NCBI GenBank assembly: GCA_902384795.1
Contig: CABMDC010000007.1
Coordinates: 62,001 to 126,000 of the forward strand
DNA from: Candidatus Gugararchaeum adminiculabundum
Lineage (GTDB): Archaea > Micrarchaeota > Micrarchaeia > Burarchaeales > Gugararchaeaceae
DNA: 64,000 nucleotides
Reading direction: 5' to 3'
The position numbers and the translations under genes are program-made. The notes below the pieces were generated by a model that searched no databases, was not told the origin of the DNA, and saw only the letters and a list, made by a program, of their open reading frames with translations. Of this stretch, positions 31,763-39,858 are shown piece after piece. Positions within the stretch are counted from its first letter, which is position 1, and every line of letters starts with the position of its first letter.

Positions 31763-34318
31763 ATGAGAACTGCAACAACTGAAGAAACTTACCAGGGGCT
31801 AAGCCAGCAGGAAGCAGCCGAAAGGCTGAAGAAAGAGGGGCTTAACGAGCTGGCGTCCGCCAAAAAAAGAACCTTTCTTAATATTGCGCTGGAAGTCCTG
31901 CACGAGCCCATGTTCCTGCTCCTGATCGCCTGCGGAAGCCTTTACCTTTTCCTGGGGGATTTGCAGGGGGCGCTGATGCTTCTCTCATTTGTTTTCGTGG
32001 TCATTGGAATCACGATTTACCAGGAAAGAAAAGTTGAGCGCGCGCTGGAAGCGCTGCGCGACCTTTCGAGCCCGCGGGCGCGGGTCATCAGGGATGGAGT
32101 GCAGAAAGTGATTCCAGGAAGGGAGGTTGTGCGCGAGGACATAATTCTGCTGGCAGAAGGGGACAGGGTGCCGGCGGACGTGGTCATACTTTCCGCGAGC
32201 AATTTCATGGTTGACGAGTCGCTACTTACGGGCGAATCCGCGCCAGTGCGCAAGGCGACCTGGGACGGGGAACAGAAAATGGAAAGGCCCGGGGGCGAGG
32301 ATTTGCCGTTCGCCTATTCGAGCACATTGGTGTCCCAGGGGCATGCGGTTGTGAAAGTGCTTTCAATTGGCGGTGCGACCGAAGTCGGAAAAATCGGCAA
32401 AGCCCTGCAAACGATTGAGCCTGAGAAAACTGAATTGCAAAAGGAAACCGAAAGGCTGGTGAAACTGTTCGGGGGAATCGGACTGCTTGTCTGCGTGCTT
32501 ATAATTGTGATGTACGGGATTACGCGCGCTGACTGGGCAGGAGGATTGTTGGTGGGGCTTGCGCTCGCTATGGCGGTGCTGCCCGAGGAATTCCCGGTGG
32601 TGCTTACGATTTTCCTTGCGCTTGGCGCGTGGAGAATGTCGCGGCGCAATGTGCTGACAAGAAGGATGAGCGCGATTCAGAACCTGGGTTCGGCGACCGT
32701 GCTTTGCAGCGATAAGACCGGCACGCTGACGCTCAACAAGATGACGCTGGAAAAAATCTGGGTGGACGGGAAGGTCGCTTTGCTCAGGGACAAAAAACCC
32801 CTGCCCGATTGGGCGCACGAAACCATGGAGTATGCGATTCTTGCAAGCCAAAAGGAGCCCTATGACCCAATGGAGCGCTCGATAAAGGAAACAGGCGCCG
32901 AGAAATTGTCAGGAACGGAACACATGCATGTGGACTGGGAACTGATGCGCGAATATCCCCTGTCGAAAAAATTGCTTGCGCTTTCCCATGTGTGGAGGGA
33001 GCCTGCGGGAAACAGGCACCTGGTTGCCGCCAAGGGCGCGCCCGAGGCGATTTTTGACTTGTGCCACCTTACCCCGCGGGAAAAGGAAAGGCTGATGGCC
33101 GGAGTCGCATTGCTTTCATCCGAAGGGCTGCGCGTGCTGGGTGTTGCAAAGGCTTACTTCAGCCTTAGCCCTAACAGGCTGCCGGAGAACCAGCATGACT
33201 TTGAATTCAAGTTCTCAGGGCTAATCGCGCTGGAAGATCCGGTAAGGGCGGAAGTGCCGGAAGCTGTGCGCGAATGCTATGATGCGGGAATGCGCGTGAT
33301 TATGATTACAGGGGATTATTCTGGGACCGCGAGAATGGTGGCGAAAAATGCGGGCTTTGTGAATTACGATGACATAATCACCGGGGCTGAAATGGAAACG
33401 ATGAGCGAGGAGCATTTGCGCGAGAGGATAAAAACCGTGAGCGTTTTTGCGCGCGTTGTGCCAGAGCAGAAACTTAGGATTGTGGAGGCGCTCAAGGCGA
33501 ACAACGAGGTCGTGGTGATGACCGGGGACGGGGTGAATGATGCGCCGGCGCTCAAGGCATCCGGGGTCGGGATCGCCATGGGCGGCAGGGGAACGGATGT
33601 GGCGCGCGAATCGGCTGCGCTGGTGCTTACGGACGATAATTTTGCCTCGATTGTGCGCGCAGTGAGAATGGGGCGGGCAGTTTATGACAACATAAAGAAG
33701 GCCATGGCATACATAATTTCGGTGCACATGCCCATTGCCGGGCTTTCACTAATTCCTGTTTTGTTCGGATGGCCGATTGTGCTTTTCCCGGTGCACATCG
33801 CATTTTTGGAACTGATTATTGACCCGGTTTGCTCGGTTGTTTTCGAAGCCGAGCCCGAAGAAAGAAATATCATGAAGCGCAAGCCGCGCAAAAAGAGCGA
33901 GCCGCTTTTTGACAGGGAGATATTGCTCATGAGCGCGCTAAGGGGATTGTGCGCGCTTGCGATTGTGGCATTGGTTTACTGGAGCGCCCTGAATTCTGGC
34001 GCAGGCGAAACCTATGCACGTGCAATGGCGTTCACCACGCTGGTGTTCGCCAATTTGGCGATGATACTCTCGGGCCGCTCGCAGGCGCGCACCATGCTTG
34101 AAACTTTGGGGAACAGGAACAGGGCACTGTGGATAGTTGTTGGGATTACTTTTGTCCTGCTCGCGGTTGCGCTCTATGTGCCGGGCATGGAGCAGCTGTT
34201 TAAATTGTCCGCGCTCAGCGCAGGTGAAATAGGCGCTTGTGCGGGGTATGCGCTGGTGGGAATCGCTCCGTTTGAGATTGCAAAAGTTGTGAAACGGGCG
34301 AGAAGGGGCGCGGCATAA
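31763..34318 (+). CDS. P2-type cation-transporting ATPase
   Basis: The 851-residue P-type ATPase has the actuator motif LLTGESAPV, phosphorylation motif CSDKTGTLTLNKM with D317, the nucleotide-domain KGAPEAIF and the hinge MTGDGVNDAPALK. The membrane motif in helix 4 is PEEFPV, where Ca2+ pumps have PEGLP; helix 6 reads FLELIIDPVCSVVFE. This PEEFP subgroup is widespread but its ion is not settled, so cation (possibly Ca2+ or Mn2+) export is as far as sequence goes. It is a monocistronic gene, divergent from the aquaporin. Confidence 0.88.
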   Translation: MRTATTEETYQGLSQQEAAERLKKEGLNELASAKKRTFLNIALEVLHEPMFLLLIACGSLYLFLGDLQGALMLLSFVFVVIGITIYQERKVERALEALRDLSSPRARVIRDGVQKVIPGREVVREDIILLAEGDRVPADVVILSASNFMVDESLLTGESAPVRKATWDGEQKMERPGGEDLPFAYSSTLVSQGHAVVKVLSIGGATEVGKIGKALQTIEPEKTELQKETERLVKLFGGIGLLVCVLIIVMYGITRADWAGGLLVGLALAMAVLPEEFPVVLTIFLALGAWRMSRRNVLTRRMSAIQNLGSATVLCSDKTGTLTLNKMTLEKIWVDGKVALLRDKKPLPDWAHETMEYAILASQKEPYDPMERSIKETGAEKLSGTEHMHVDWELMREYPLSKKLLALSHVWREPAGNRHLVAAKGAPEAIFDLCHLTPREKERLMAGVALLSSEGLRVLGVAKAYFSLSPNRLPENQHDFEFKFSGLIALEDPVRAEVPEAVRECYDAGMRVIMITGDYSGTARMVAKNAGFVNYDDIITGAEMETMSEEHLRERIKTVSVFARVVPEQKLRIVEALKANNEVVVMTGDGVNDAPALKASGVGIAMGGRGTDVARESAALVLTDDNFASIVRAVRMGRAVYDNIKKAMAYIISVHMPIAGLSLIPVLFGWPIVLFPVHIAFLELIIDPVCSVVFEAEPEERNIMKRKPRKKSEPLFDREILLMSALRGLCALAIVALVYWSALNSGAGETYARAMAFTTLVFANLAMILSGRSQARTMLETLGNRNRALWIVVGITFVLLAVALYVPGMEQLFKLSALSAGEIGACAGYALVGIAPFEIAKVVKRARRGAA

Positions 34319-34352
34319 AACAAAAAGGTTTTTTAAATGGAGAATCAAACAG

Positions 34353-35957
34353 ATGAGCATGCGCGCGGTTTCGGATATCGGCTTGATTAGGCGGAGAAAA
34401 TTCTCGCCGGCATTGGCGCTGCTGATTCTCCTGACGTTTTTCGCGTTTAGCGCGTGGGCCGATGGCGGAGTCAGTACAACCACAGGGCCTTACAGCGAAT
34501 GCCCGCCAGGTGCAAGCTATGAAGACTGCTTCAACTGCGGGGCTCCGCCAAAAGGAGTTGCATGCACCACCAAATGTACGGCCGAATACGCTTGTACTTG
34601 CGGCTATGACTGGTGCGAGTGCTACTGCCCCTATTCCGGAACGGGAACAACTGCCCCGGACAACACGGACACTAATACTAATAACAACAATCCGCCAGCC
34701 GACCCCTGCGCGAACGTGCAGTGCAGCCCGGTCTGCACAAACGGAAAGCTTTACGGGAGCCTGTGCGTGAGCGGCCAGTGCCAGGTGTACATGCAAACTT
34801 ACACCACCTGTGAAAACGGATGCGCTTCCAATGGAATCGAGTGCGCCAGCGCTCTGCCGCCTCCGCCAGCGCATCCTGATTTGTGCGCAGGAGTAGAATG
34901 CCCGGACAAATGCGACAGCCCGAGGAATAATTTTGCAACCGCCTTGAGACAGGGGCAGTGCGATTCGGGAACAGGTGAATGTGTCTATCAGGATAAAGAG
35001 ACTTGCCAGATTGGATGCTCATTGGACGGGAATAAGAAAGCGGTTTGCCAGGAGGACTGCGACAATTCAATTGACGATGATGGGAACGGGTTGGTGGATT
35101 GCGCGGATCCGGTGTGCGCGGACAGCCTTTCATGCACCTGCAAAAAAGTTGCGAGCGTGCAGGGATCTATTGGCGGAAAGCCGCTGGTGATTCTCATGGG
35201 CGGATACCAGTATGCGGACACCACATTTATTTTCAATTACAAGAACCGGGATGCAATGACGCTGGTTGATGCGAATAAGATTGCAGAAACACTGAAAGCC
35301 ACTGCCCCGTTTAATCAGATGAGCTTTGAGCTTTACGCGAGCCGCATCAATTTGTACAATGAGATAAGGCGCACGGGAAGATTTGAGAACAGCAGGAGGG
35401 CGGCGCTGCTCGCCAAGTGCGGGGAGCAGGGGATCGGCGGGGACCTTACCATAATGGTGAACTATTTGGACGGCACCAGCCTCCCGTACAGCAGGGCGTT
35501 TTCCATGAACGCAGAAATATTCAGGGGAGACGGGCCAGTGACCAGGTCGGATTTTGAACTTGATGTGTTGCATGAGCTGGGCCATGCGTTTGCCGGCCTC
35601 TGGGACGAGTATACTGTTGCAGAGGGGGTCGGCTTCTTCACAGGAGTCGGGGCGACCATACGCGACTATGGATTTGCGAAAAGGTCGAATTGCGCGGTTG
35701 CGGATGATCCGCAATATTGCAATGATTATTTCTCCAGGTTTAATGTGAGCTTCACCTGCGTTCGGGGCTGCGATGCAGGCGCCTGGTACCGCTCATCCCA
35801 GGAGAGTCTGATGAACAATGTTTACGCGTCATCGGAATACAATGCGGTGAGCCAGAAAATAATCAAGGACAGGATTCAGGCGTTCGCGCATCCGAAGGCG
35901 ATTGTGATTTACACTCCGAAAAGCACGCCGGGCAGAAACCCTGAGCCGGCCAGGTGA
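34353..35957 (+). CDS. secreted Cys-rich zinc metalloprotease (M64-like)
   Basis: A signal peptide (about residues 14-36, ending FSAWADGG) leads to a Cys-rich region (40-250) with many paired cysteines, probably disulphide-bonded. A DNSIDDDGNGLVDCADP motif follows, a calcium-binding-like repeat. Residues about 275-500 form a peptidase domain with HELGHAFAGLWDEY, in which H407, E408 and H411 are the HExxH zinc site and WDEY follows as in IgA-peptidase M64-like enzymes. It probably acts outside the cell on proteins. TTTTTTAAAT at 34329-34338 may be its promoter. Exact family is by motif only. Confidence 0.75.
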   Translation: MSMRAVSDIGLIRRRKFSPALALLILLTFFAFSAWADGGVSTTTGPYSECPPGASYEDCFNCGAPPKGVACTTKCTAEYACTCGYDWCECYCPYSGTGTTAPDNTDTNTNNNNPPADPCANVQCSPVCTNGKLYGSLCVSGQCQVYMQTYTTCENGCASNGIECASALPPPPAHPDLCAGVECPDKCDSPRNNFATALRQGQCDSGTGECVYQDKETCQIGCSLDGNKKAVCQEDCDNSIDDDGNGLVDCADPVCADSLSCTCKKVASVQGSIGGKPLVILMGGYQYADTTFIFNYKNRDAMTLVDANKIAETLKATAPFNQMSFELYASRINLYNEIRRTGRFENSRRAALLAKCGEQGIGGDLTIMVNYLDGTSLPYSRAFSMNAEIFRGDGPVTRSDFELDVLHELGHAFAGLWDEYTVAEGVGFFTGVGATIRDYGFAKRSNCAVADDPQYCNDYFSRFNVSFTCVRGCDAGAWYRSSQESLMNNVYASSEYNAVSQKIIKDRIQAFAHPKAIVIYTPKSTPGRNPEPAR

Positions 35958-35974
35958 AATTGATTGTGATGATT

Positions 35975-36760
35975 ATGAAAAATAATTGCAGCAGCTGCAT
36001 TTGCATTTTAATTTTTGCGCTCACTCTCGCGCTTCTCGCGCCTCTAGCATTCGCTGATTCGATGATGGTCACGGTCACCTATAATTACGGAGAGATGGGA
36101 ATCAGGCATGTGGAAATCCTGCCAGGCTCGGCGCCCAATTATGCTTCGGACGGGCCGCTTATCCTCGCCTATGAAACTGGCGGCACGACTAATCCGGTTG
36201 CCACATTTTACATGCCGCTTGTCAGCTCGACAAAAGATGGGATAATAATAGAGGATTATGCGGAGCAGACCCTGGAAATTCCGCTGCAAACAGGGGCGCA
36301 GGCCCTTTCGATTTACAACGAGAATGGCACCCTGCTCGCGCAATTCGATTTGACCGGAGTGACCAAAGCGGGTGATGCGAAAGGAACTCCTCCGAGCGGA
36401 ACTGCCGCGGATGTTCTGGGCGAGGTGTCGATTGCTGGCGCAGACAAGCAAGTTAGGAACGGGCAGGCGAAAATACCAAACAGCAACAGTGCGGCGAACG
36501 GAGATTACGGGACAAATGGCGGAACGGATACTGGAAGCGGAACAGACACGAATGGAAATGCGGGGGCAGGCGGATTATTTGGTGCTGGAAGCGGAACCGA
36601 TTACACACTTTTGATTATAGTCGTGATTGCTGCTGGGCTTGGATTTCTGTGGTGGACAAATAGGCTGCCCTGGAAACGCACAACGCAGAAAACAGCTAGT
36701 GACCAAAAGACGACTGATATTCAGAAGACGGCTAGTGTTCAGAAGAAGAAAAAAAGATGA
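35975..36760 (+). CDS. secreted, C-terminally anchored protein with lysine-rich tail
   Basis: The signal peptide (ILIFALTLALLAPLAFAD) is followed by a beta-rich extracytoplasmic domain (40-140), a Gly/Asn/Thr-rich linker (180-215) and one membrane helix (LLIIVVIAAGLGFLWW). The cytoplasmic tail holds a short repeated QKTAS/QKTTD unit and ends in KKKKR. The family is unknown. The frame extends upstream to GTG 35954, which overlaps the previous stop, and ATG 35969 is also possible; the signal peptide works with any of them. It is co-transcribed with the metalloprotease, so may share its surface. Confidence 0.6.
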   Translation: MKNNCSSCICILIFALTLALLAPLAFADSMMVTVTYNYGEMGIRHVEILPGSAPNYASDGPLILAYETGGTTNPVATFYMPLVSSTKDGIIIEDYAEQTLEIPLQTGAQALSIYNENGTLLAQFDLTGVTKAGDAKGTPPSGTAADVLGEVSIAGADKQVRNGQAKIPNSNSAANGDYGTNGGTDTGSGTDTNGNAGAGGLFGAGSGTDYTLLIIVVIAAGLGFLWWTNRLPWKRTTQKTASDQKTTDIQKTASVQKKKKR

Positions 36761-36770
36761 GGTGGGTTTG

Positions 36771-37085
36771 ATGGTGACAGGTATGCTGAAAGCTATTGGG
36801 ATCGGAGCCGCGGCGGCAGTGGTCGGAGTGTTTGTTGCGATTGTCGGAATAATCGCAATTTTCCTTTTTGCCATAGTGGGCGCGTTCATGGGCGCGGTGA
36901 CAGGCTTCATACTCCAGTATGTGCCGGTCCTTGGGCCGCTGGTGGTCAAGGGATTCGCAACCATCGGGGTGCAGAATCCGGATTTGGTGGCGCTGGGCGC
37001 GATGCTTGGGTTCATAGGAGGATTTTTCAAAAACCATGAGCAGCAGTGGCGCGAGTGGAGGCAACCTCCTGCGAATAATTGGTAG
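36771..37085 (+). CDS. small membrane protein with two to three helices
   Basis: The 104-residue protein has two long Gly/Ala/Val-rich hydrophobic stretches (GIGAAAAVVGVFVAIVGIIA, then the FAIVGAFMGAVTGFILQYV region), a short third one (LVALGAMLGFIGGFF) and a basic/aromatic end (QQWREWRQPP). No named family. GAGGTGGG lies seven bases before ATG 36771, ten bases after the previous stop, so it belongs to the same operon as the surface genes. Confidence 0.6.
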   Translation: MVTGMLKAIGIGAAAAVVGVFVAIVGIIAIFLFAIVGAFMGAVTGFILQYVPVLGPLVVKGFATIGVQNPDLVALGAMLGFIGGFFKNHEQQWREWRQPPANNW

Positions 37086-37104
37086 GAAGCACGGAGTGAA
37101 GCGC

Positions 37105-37383
37105 ATGAACATGAAACGGAACAAAACAATTTTGGCTGCGGCCGGGCTCTTGGCTGTGCTGATTATTTTGGCCGGATGCGCGGGCAGCGGGACAGATGCA
37201 ACTAAATAGAACCAAAGTGCGAGTGCTAAACCCTGCATAAACTATTCCTATGAAGAGTGCCCGAAAGAATGCACCGTATGCCCGCCCTGCGAAGTCTGCA
37301 GCTCAATCAGCTGCCAGAGCGATGAATTCTGCAAAAGCATCGGTTTCAACAAAACCTGGTATGAAACGGTTAGGCCGAAATAG
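37105..37383 (+). pseudogene. Cys-rich lipoprotein with in-frame TAG
   Basis: ATG at 37105 opens a lipoprotein: basic start, hydrophobic helix and lipobox LAGC, where the Cys would be lipidated. Codon 35 is TAG (37207-37209). The same frame then continues for 57 codons to the next TAG at 37381 as an evident protein: Asn/Ser linker, then CPKECTVCPPCEVC and ISCQSDEFC, a regular Cys-rich domain. Without the amber codon the protein would be 92 residues. Either the gene is interrupted by a nonsense change, read through, or in error in the assembly. TAG ends many other genes here, so general reassignment is unlikely. Confidence 0.6.
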
Positions 37384-37408
37384 TGCCCTCGGAGAAGTAA
37401 AGCTCACC

Positions 37409-37433
37409 TTACAAAATGTAAAGCTTTATATAC
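37409..37433 (+). promoter_or_regulatory. promoter with TTACA-AAA-TGTAA operator
   Basis: A perfect palindrome TTACAAAATGTAA (37409-37421) directly precedes the TATA box TTTATATAC (37425-37433) of the membrane-protein/XRE-regulator pair. Binding there would block TBP/TFB, so the XRE protein at 37929 is the natural candidate repressor. A GGTGAT ribosome site follows at 37458-37463. Confidence 0.55.
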
Positions 37434-37465
37434 TTTTAGTAATATATACTATACAGGGTGATAGT

Positions 37466-37924
37466 ATGATTGGAAAATCTGAATGGTTTACGCCGAGAAA
37501 ATTTGGGTGGGGGCTTGGGGTCAGGACCAAGGAAGGAATAGTTTACATCATGGTAGTGGCTGCATTGATTGCGGGCGCAGCGAACCTGCCGATTCCGCTG
37601 GAGCAGAGATTGATCGCAACTTTTGCGGTCCTGGGAATTCTGGTAATAGATATTCTGCACATCATGACCAAGGTTTACGCGAAACTCGATGAGCGCGAGC
37701 AGAAGCACCAGGCAGCTGCGGAAAGGAACGCTGCGTTTGTTGCCATTGCGTGCCTGGTAGCGTATGTGGGATATGTGGCGCTGACTTCCGGCACTTTGGG
37801 GCAGAACGCACAGATTGTTTCACTGTCTGCGATTCCTGAAAAGCTGATGCTGCCGGTCGGCATATTGTTGGCAATGAGCTTGGCAAAAGGGGCGACTCTC
37901 ATTTACCAGGAGCGCGAGGGTTGA
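37466..37924 (+). CDS. small polytopic membrane protein partner of an XRE regulator
   Basis: The 152-residue protein has four hydrophobic helices: IVYIMVVAALIAGA, LIATFAVLGILVIDILHIM, AAFVAIACLVAYVGYVAL and LMLPVGILLAMSLA. A charged loop KLDEREQKHQAAAERN lies in the middle. This layout is like the small (DUF2178-like) membrane proteins often encoded just before an XRE regulator; the family match is tentative. ATG 37466 has GGTGAT just upstream. The XRE gene begins five bases after its stop. Confidence 0.6.
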   Translation: MIGKSEWFTPRKFGWGLGVRTKEGIVYIMVVAALIAGAANLPIPLEQRLIATFAVLGILVIDILHIMTKVYAKLDEREQKHQAAAERNAAFVAIACLVAYVGYVALTSGTLGQNAQIVSLSAIPEKLMLPVGILLAMSLAKGATLIYQEREG

Positions 37925-37928
37925 TTCC

Positions 37929-38120
37929 ATGAAAAACAACCTAAAGGAACTCAGGGCGCGCTTCAAGATGACGCAGGATGATTTGGCAGGCAAAGTTGAA
38001 GTAAGCAGGCAGACCATTATTGCCATTGAGAATGAGAGATATGATCCCTCGCTGCCTCTGGCGTTCAAGCTGGCAAAAGTGTTCAGGCTAAAGATAGAGG
38101 AAATCTTCTCACTGGAGTGA
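37929..38120 (+). CDS. XRE-family helix-turn-helix regulator
   Basis: The 63-residue protein is a single HTH domain: LKELRARFKMTQDDLAGKV, then VSRQTIIAIENERYDPSLPL and KLAKVFRLKIEEIF. It matches the short YgzD-like class, with helix 3 SRQTIIAIE reading DNA. These repressors usually bind palindromes as dimers. The TTACAAAATGTAA site before the operon is its probable target. It ends nine bases before a convergent lipoprotein gene. Confidence 0.9.
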   Translation: MKNNLKELRARFKMTQDDLAGKVEVSRQTIIAIENERYDPSLPLAFKLAKVFRLKIEEIFSLE

Positions 38121-38128
38121 AGACTGGA

Positions 38129-39295
38129 CTAGGCCGGCTTGGTGGTTGTCAGCAGCTGCAAATTCTGATTTGGAAGCGGGCTGTCCGCAACATCTGTGCC
38201 GTAGACATTTCCCTGCGCATCTCCCCAGTAATATTTGTAGCCTGCATCAACCTGGTAGTGCGTGCCGGTGTCGGAGTTGTAGACATCCTCTACTCCCAAG
38301 ATATAGTTGTCCCATTCCTGGTTGATCCGGTCCATGGATTTGCTCCGCGTTTCAAAAGTTGACTGGATGGTTGCGGAGATGTCGCTCCCTGCGGATGAAA
38401 TCGCGCCGATTCTCTTCATTATTTCCGCATTCTCGCGCTTTGCCCAGTTGGCATCTACTTTGATTGATTTCTGCATGCTAAGCACAAGGAACTCGGTTTC
38501 ATTGAATGACTGCTCCGGCGAGTAGTATTCTTCGATTGAGGCATACCAGACGCCTGTTCCTGACACCTGGACAAGGAGGGTTTTCACCAGCAAAACTTCC
38601 TTCATTTTCACTCCGCTCTGCACGTAATTAAAGGACATTTCAATTGCCGATTGGTTTGCAATCAGGGGGCTTCCGCTTGAAAGCAAATCCGGCCGGTCGG
38701 CTATTTGGATATTGGTCGCCGCGACCTTGCTCTGGTTGAGCAGTGACTGGGCGAATTCAGATGCCGTGAAATAGTGCATCACAATCATGGGCTTGGCAAC
38801 TCCTGCCGATGCCTTATACTGCGAACCTTCGGTCAGGCCGGCGTAGGTCAGCATGTCGTTTGGCGTCGCGTAGACGTAGCCATAGGGGGATGCCAAAAGG
38901 AAGCCCTGCCCGGCCTGGGATTTTGCTTCGAACAGAGTGGCCGCATCGATGTAAGGGCGGACAATGCCCGAGCCGGAAGAGACCGTCCAGCCGGTGGGAA
39001 CTTCCAGGCTGAATGCGCCCTCGTTCGGGTCCGTGAAAGTGTAGAATGAATGCGGATTGGAGTACTCTGTGTAATTGGCGGTTTGCGTTTGCGTTGGCGG
39101 CTGGTAATCGGAAGGCGGAGTTGCGGGGTTGTCGGAAGGGACGCCGGGGGTTGCAGGCGCGCCAGCGGTGTCGGCGGTGTCGTTCACGCCGGTTTTATTT
39201 GATGATTTTTTTAACAGGTTTTGCGCGGTGCAGCCAGCGAGCAAAATCAGTACGAGAAATAGTGAAAATAAAATTATTGTATAGGAACGCTTCAT
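38129..39295 (-). CDS. surface lipoprotein of unknown function
   Basis: The 388-residue protein starts with KRSYTIILFSLFLVLILLAG, followed by the lipobox Cys (LLAGC). A Thr/Pro/Gly-rich tether (30-75) leads to a folded region of about 300 residues with ANPSDYQPP and FSLEVPTGWTVSSG. That last motif is common at the start of beta-rich solute-interaction domains in archaeal lipoproteins. The C-terminal part (INQEWDNYILGVEDVYNSDT, YQVDAGYKYYWGDAQGNVYG) is like that of secreted proteins with a short repeat. ATG 39295 is chosen because it places the lipoprotein signal at the N-terminus. Confidence 0.65.
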   Translation of the reverse strand: MKRSYTIILFSLFLVLILLAGCTAQNLLKKSSNKTGVNDTADTAGAPATPGVPSDNPATPPSDYQPPTQTQTANYTEYSNPHSFYTFTDPNEGAFSLEVPTGWTVSSGSGIVRPYIDAATLFEAKSQAGQGFLLASPYGYVYATPNDMLTYAGLTEGSQYKASAGVAKPMIVMHYFTASEFAQSLLNQSKVAATNIQIADRPDLLSSGSPLIANQSAIEMSFNYVQSGVKMKEVLLVKTLLVQVSGTGVWYASIEEYYSPEQSFNETEFLVLSMQKSIKVDANWAKRENAEIMKRIGAISSAGSDISATIQSTFETRSKSMDRINQEWDNYILGVEDVYNSDTGTHYQVDAGYKYYWGDAQGNVYGTDVADSPLPNQNLQLLTTTKPA

Positions 39296-39363
39296 GTGAA
39301 CCAACTCCAAGTTAGCTAAAGAGGGGAGGAGGTATAAAAAATGTTGCCCGGTGGGCGATTGAA

Positions 39364-39825
39364 CTAGTAGGGAACTTTGTCTTTCTTGGACAGCCACTTT
39401 TTCATCACTTTCAGGCATTCTTCCCGGTCGACATCGGAGATGGATTTCAGCGAGCTTCCACCGTTCTTCTTGAAATCGTCGTAGAATTTCTTGTCATCAA
39501 AGCCGATGGATGCCGCGTCCGCGCTGGTGCATCCTATATATAGCACGGGTATCCTCGCCCACATTATGGCGCCCAGGCACATGGGGCAGGGCTGGCATGA
39601 GGCGTAAATTTCGCAGTCTGACAAATCGAAAGTTTTGAGCTTTTTTGACGCCTTGCGGATTGCGTTCACTTCGGCGTGAGCGCTCGGGTCTTTTGTTTTC
39701 AGCACAGTGTTGTGCGCTTTTGCGATTATTTTTCCTTTTTTGACAATCACTGCGCCGAACGGGCCGCCGTGGTTGGAATTCATCCCGAGAAGGGCTTCGC
39801 GCGCGGCGAGCTGCATGAAATTCAT
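39364..39825 (-). CDS. nucleoside/guanine deaminase-like zinc enzyme
   Basis: The 153-residue protein carries the cytidine-deaminase-like zinc site: SAHAEVNAIR (His ligand and catalytic Glu) and SCQPCPMCLGAI (two Cys ligands). It has the length of GuaD/TadA-type proteins. The residues after PCPMCLGAIMWARI, with a GFDDKKFYDDF insertion, resemble guanine deaminase-type more than TadA, but this is by eye. It would convert guanine to xanthine or a related base. It begins 33 bases after the end of the PRC/MgtE-N gene on the same strand. Confidence 0.8.
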   Translation of the reverse strand: MNFMQLAAREALLGMNSNHGGPFGAVIVKKGKIIAKAHNTVLKTKDPSAHAEVNAIRKASKKLKTFDLSDCEIYASCQPCPMCLGAIMWARIPVLYIGCTSADAASIGFDDKKFYDDFKKNGGSSLKSISDVDREECLKVMKKWLSKKDKVPY

Positions 39826-39858
39826 AAGAAGGATTTTGGCTCGCCGGTTTTTATAGCT

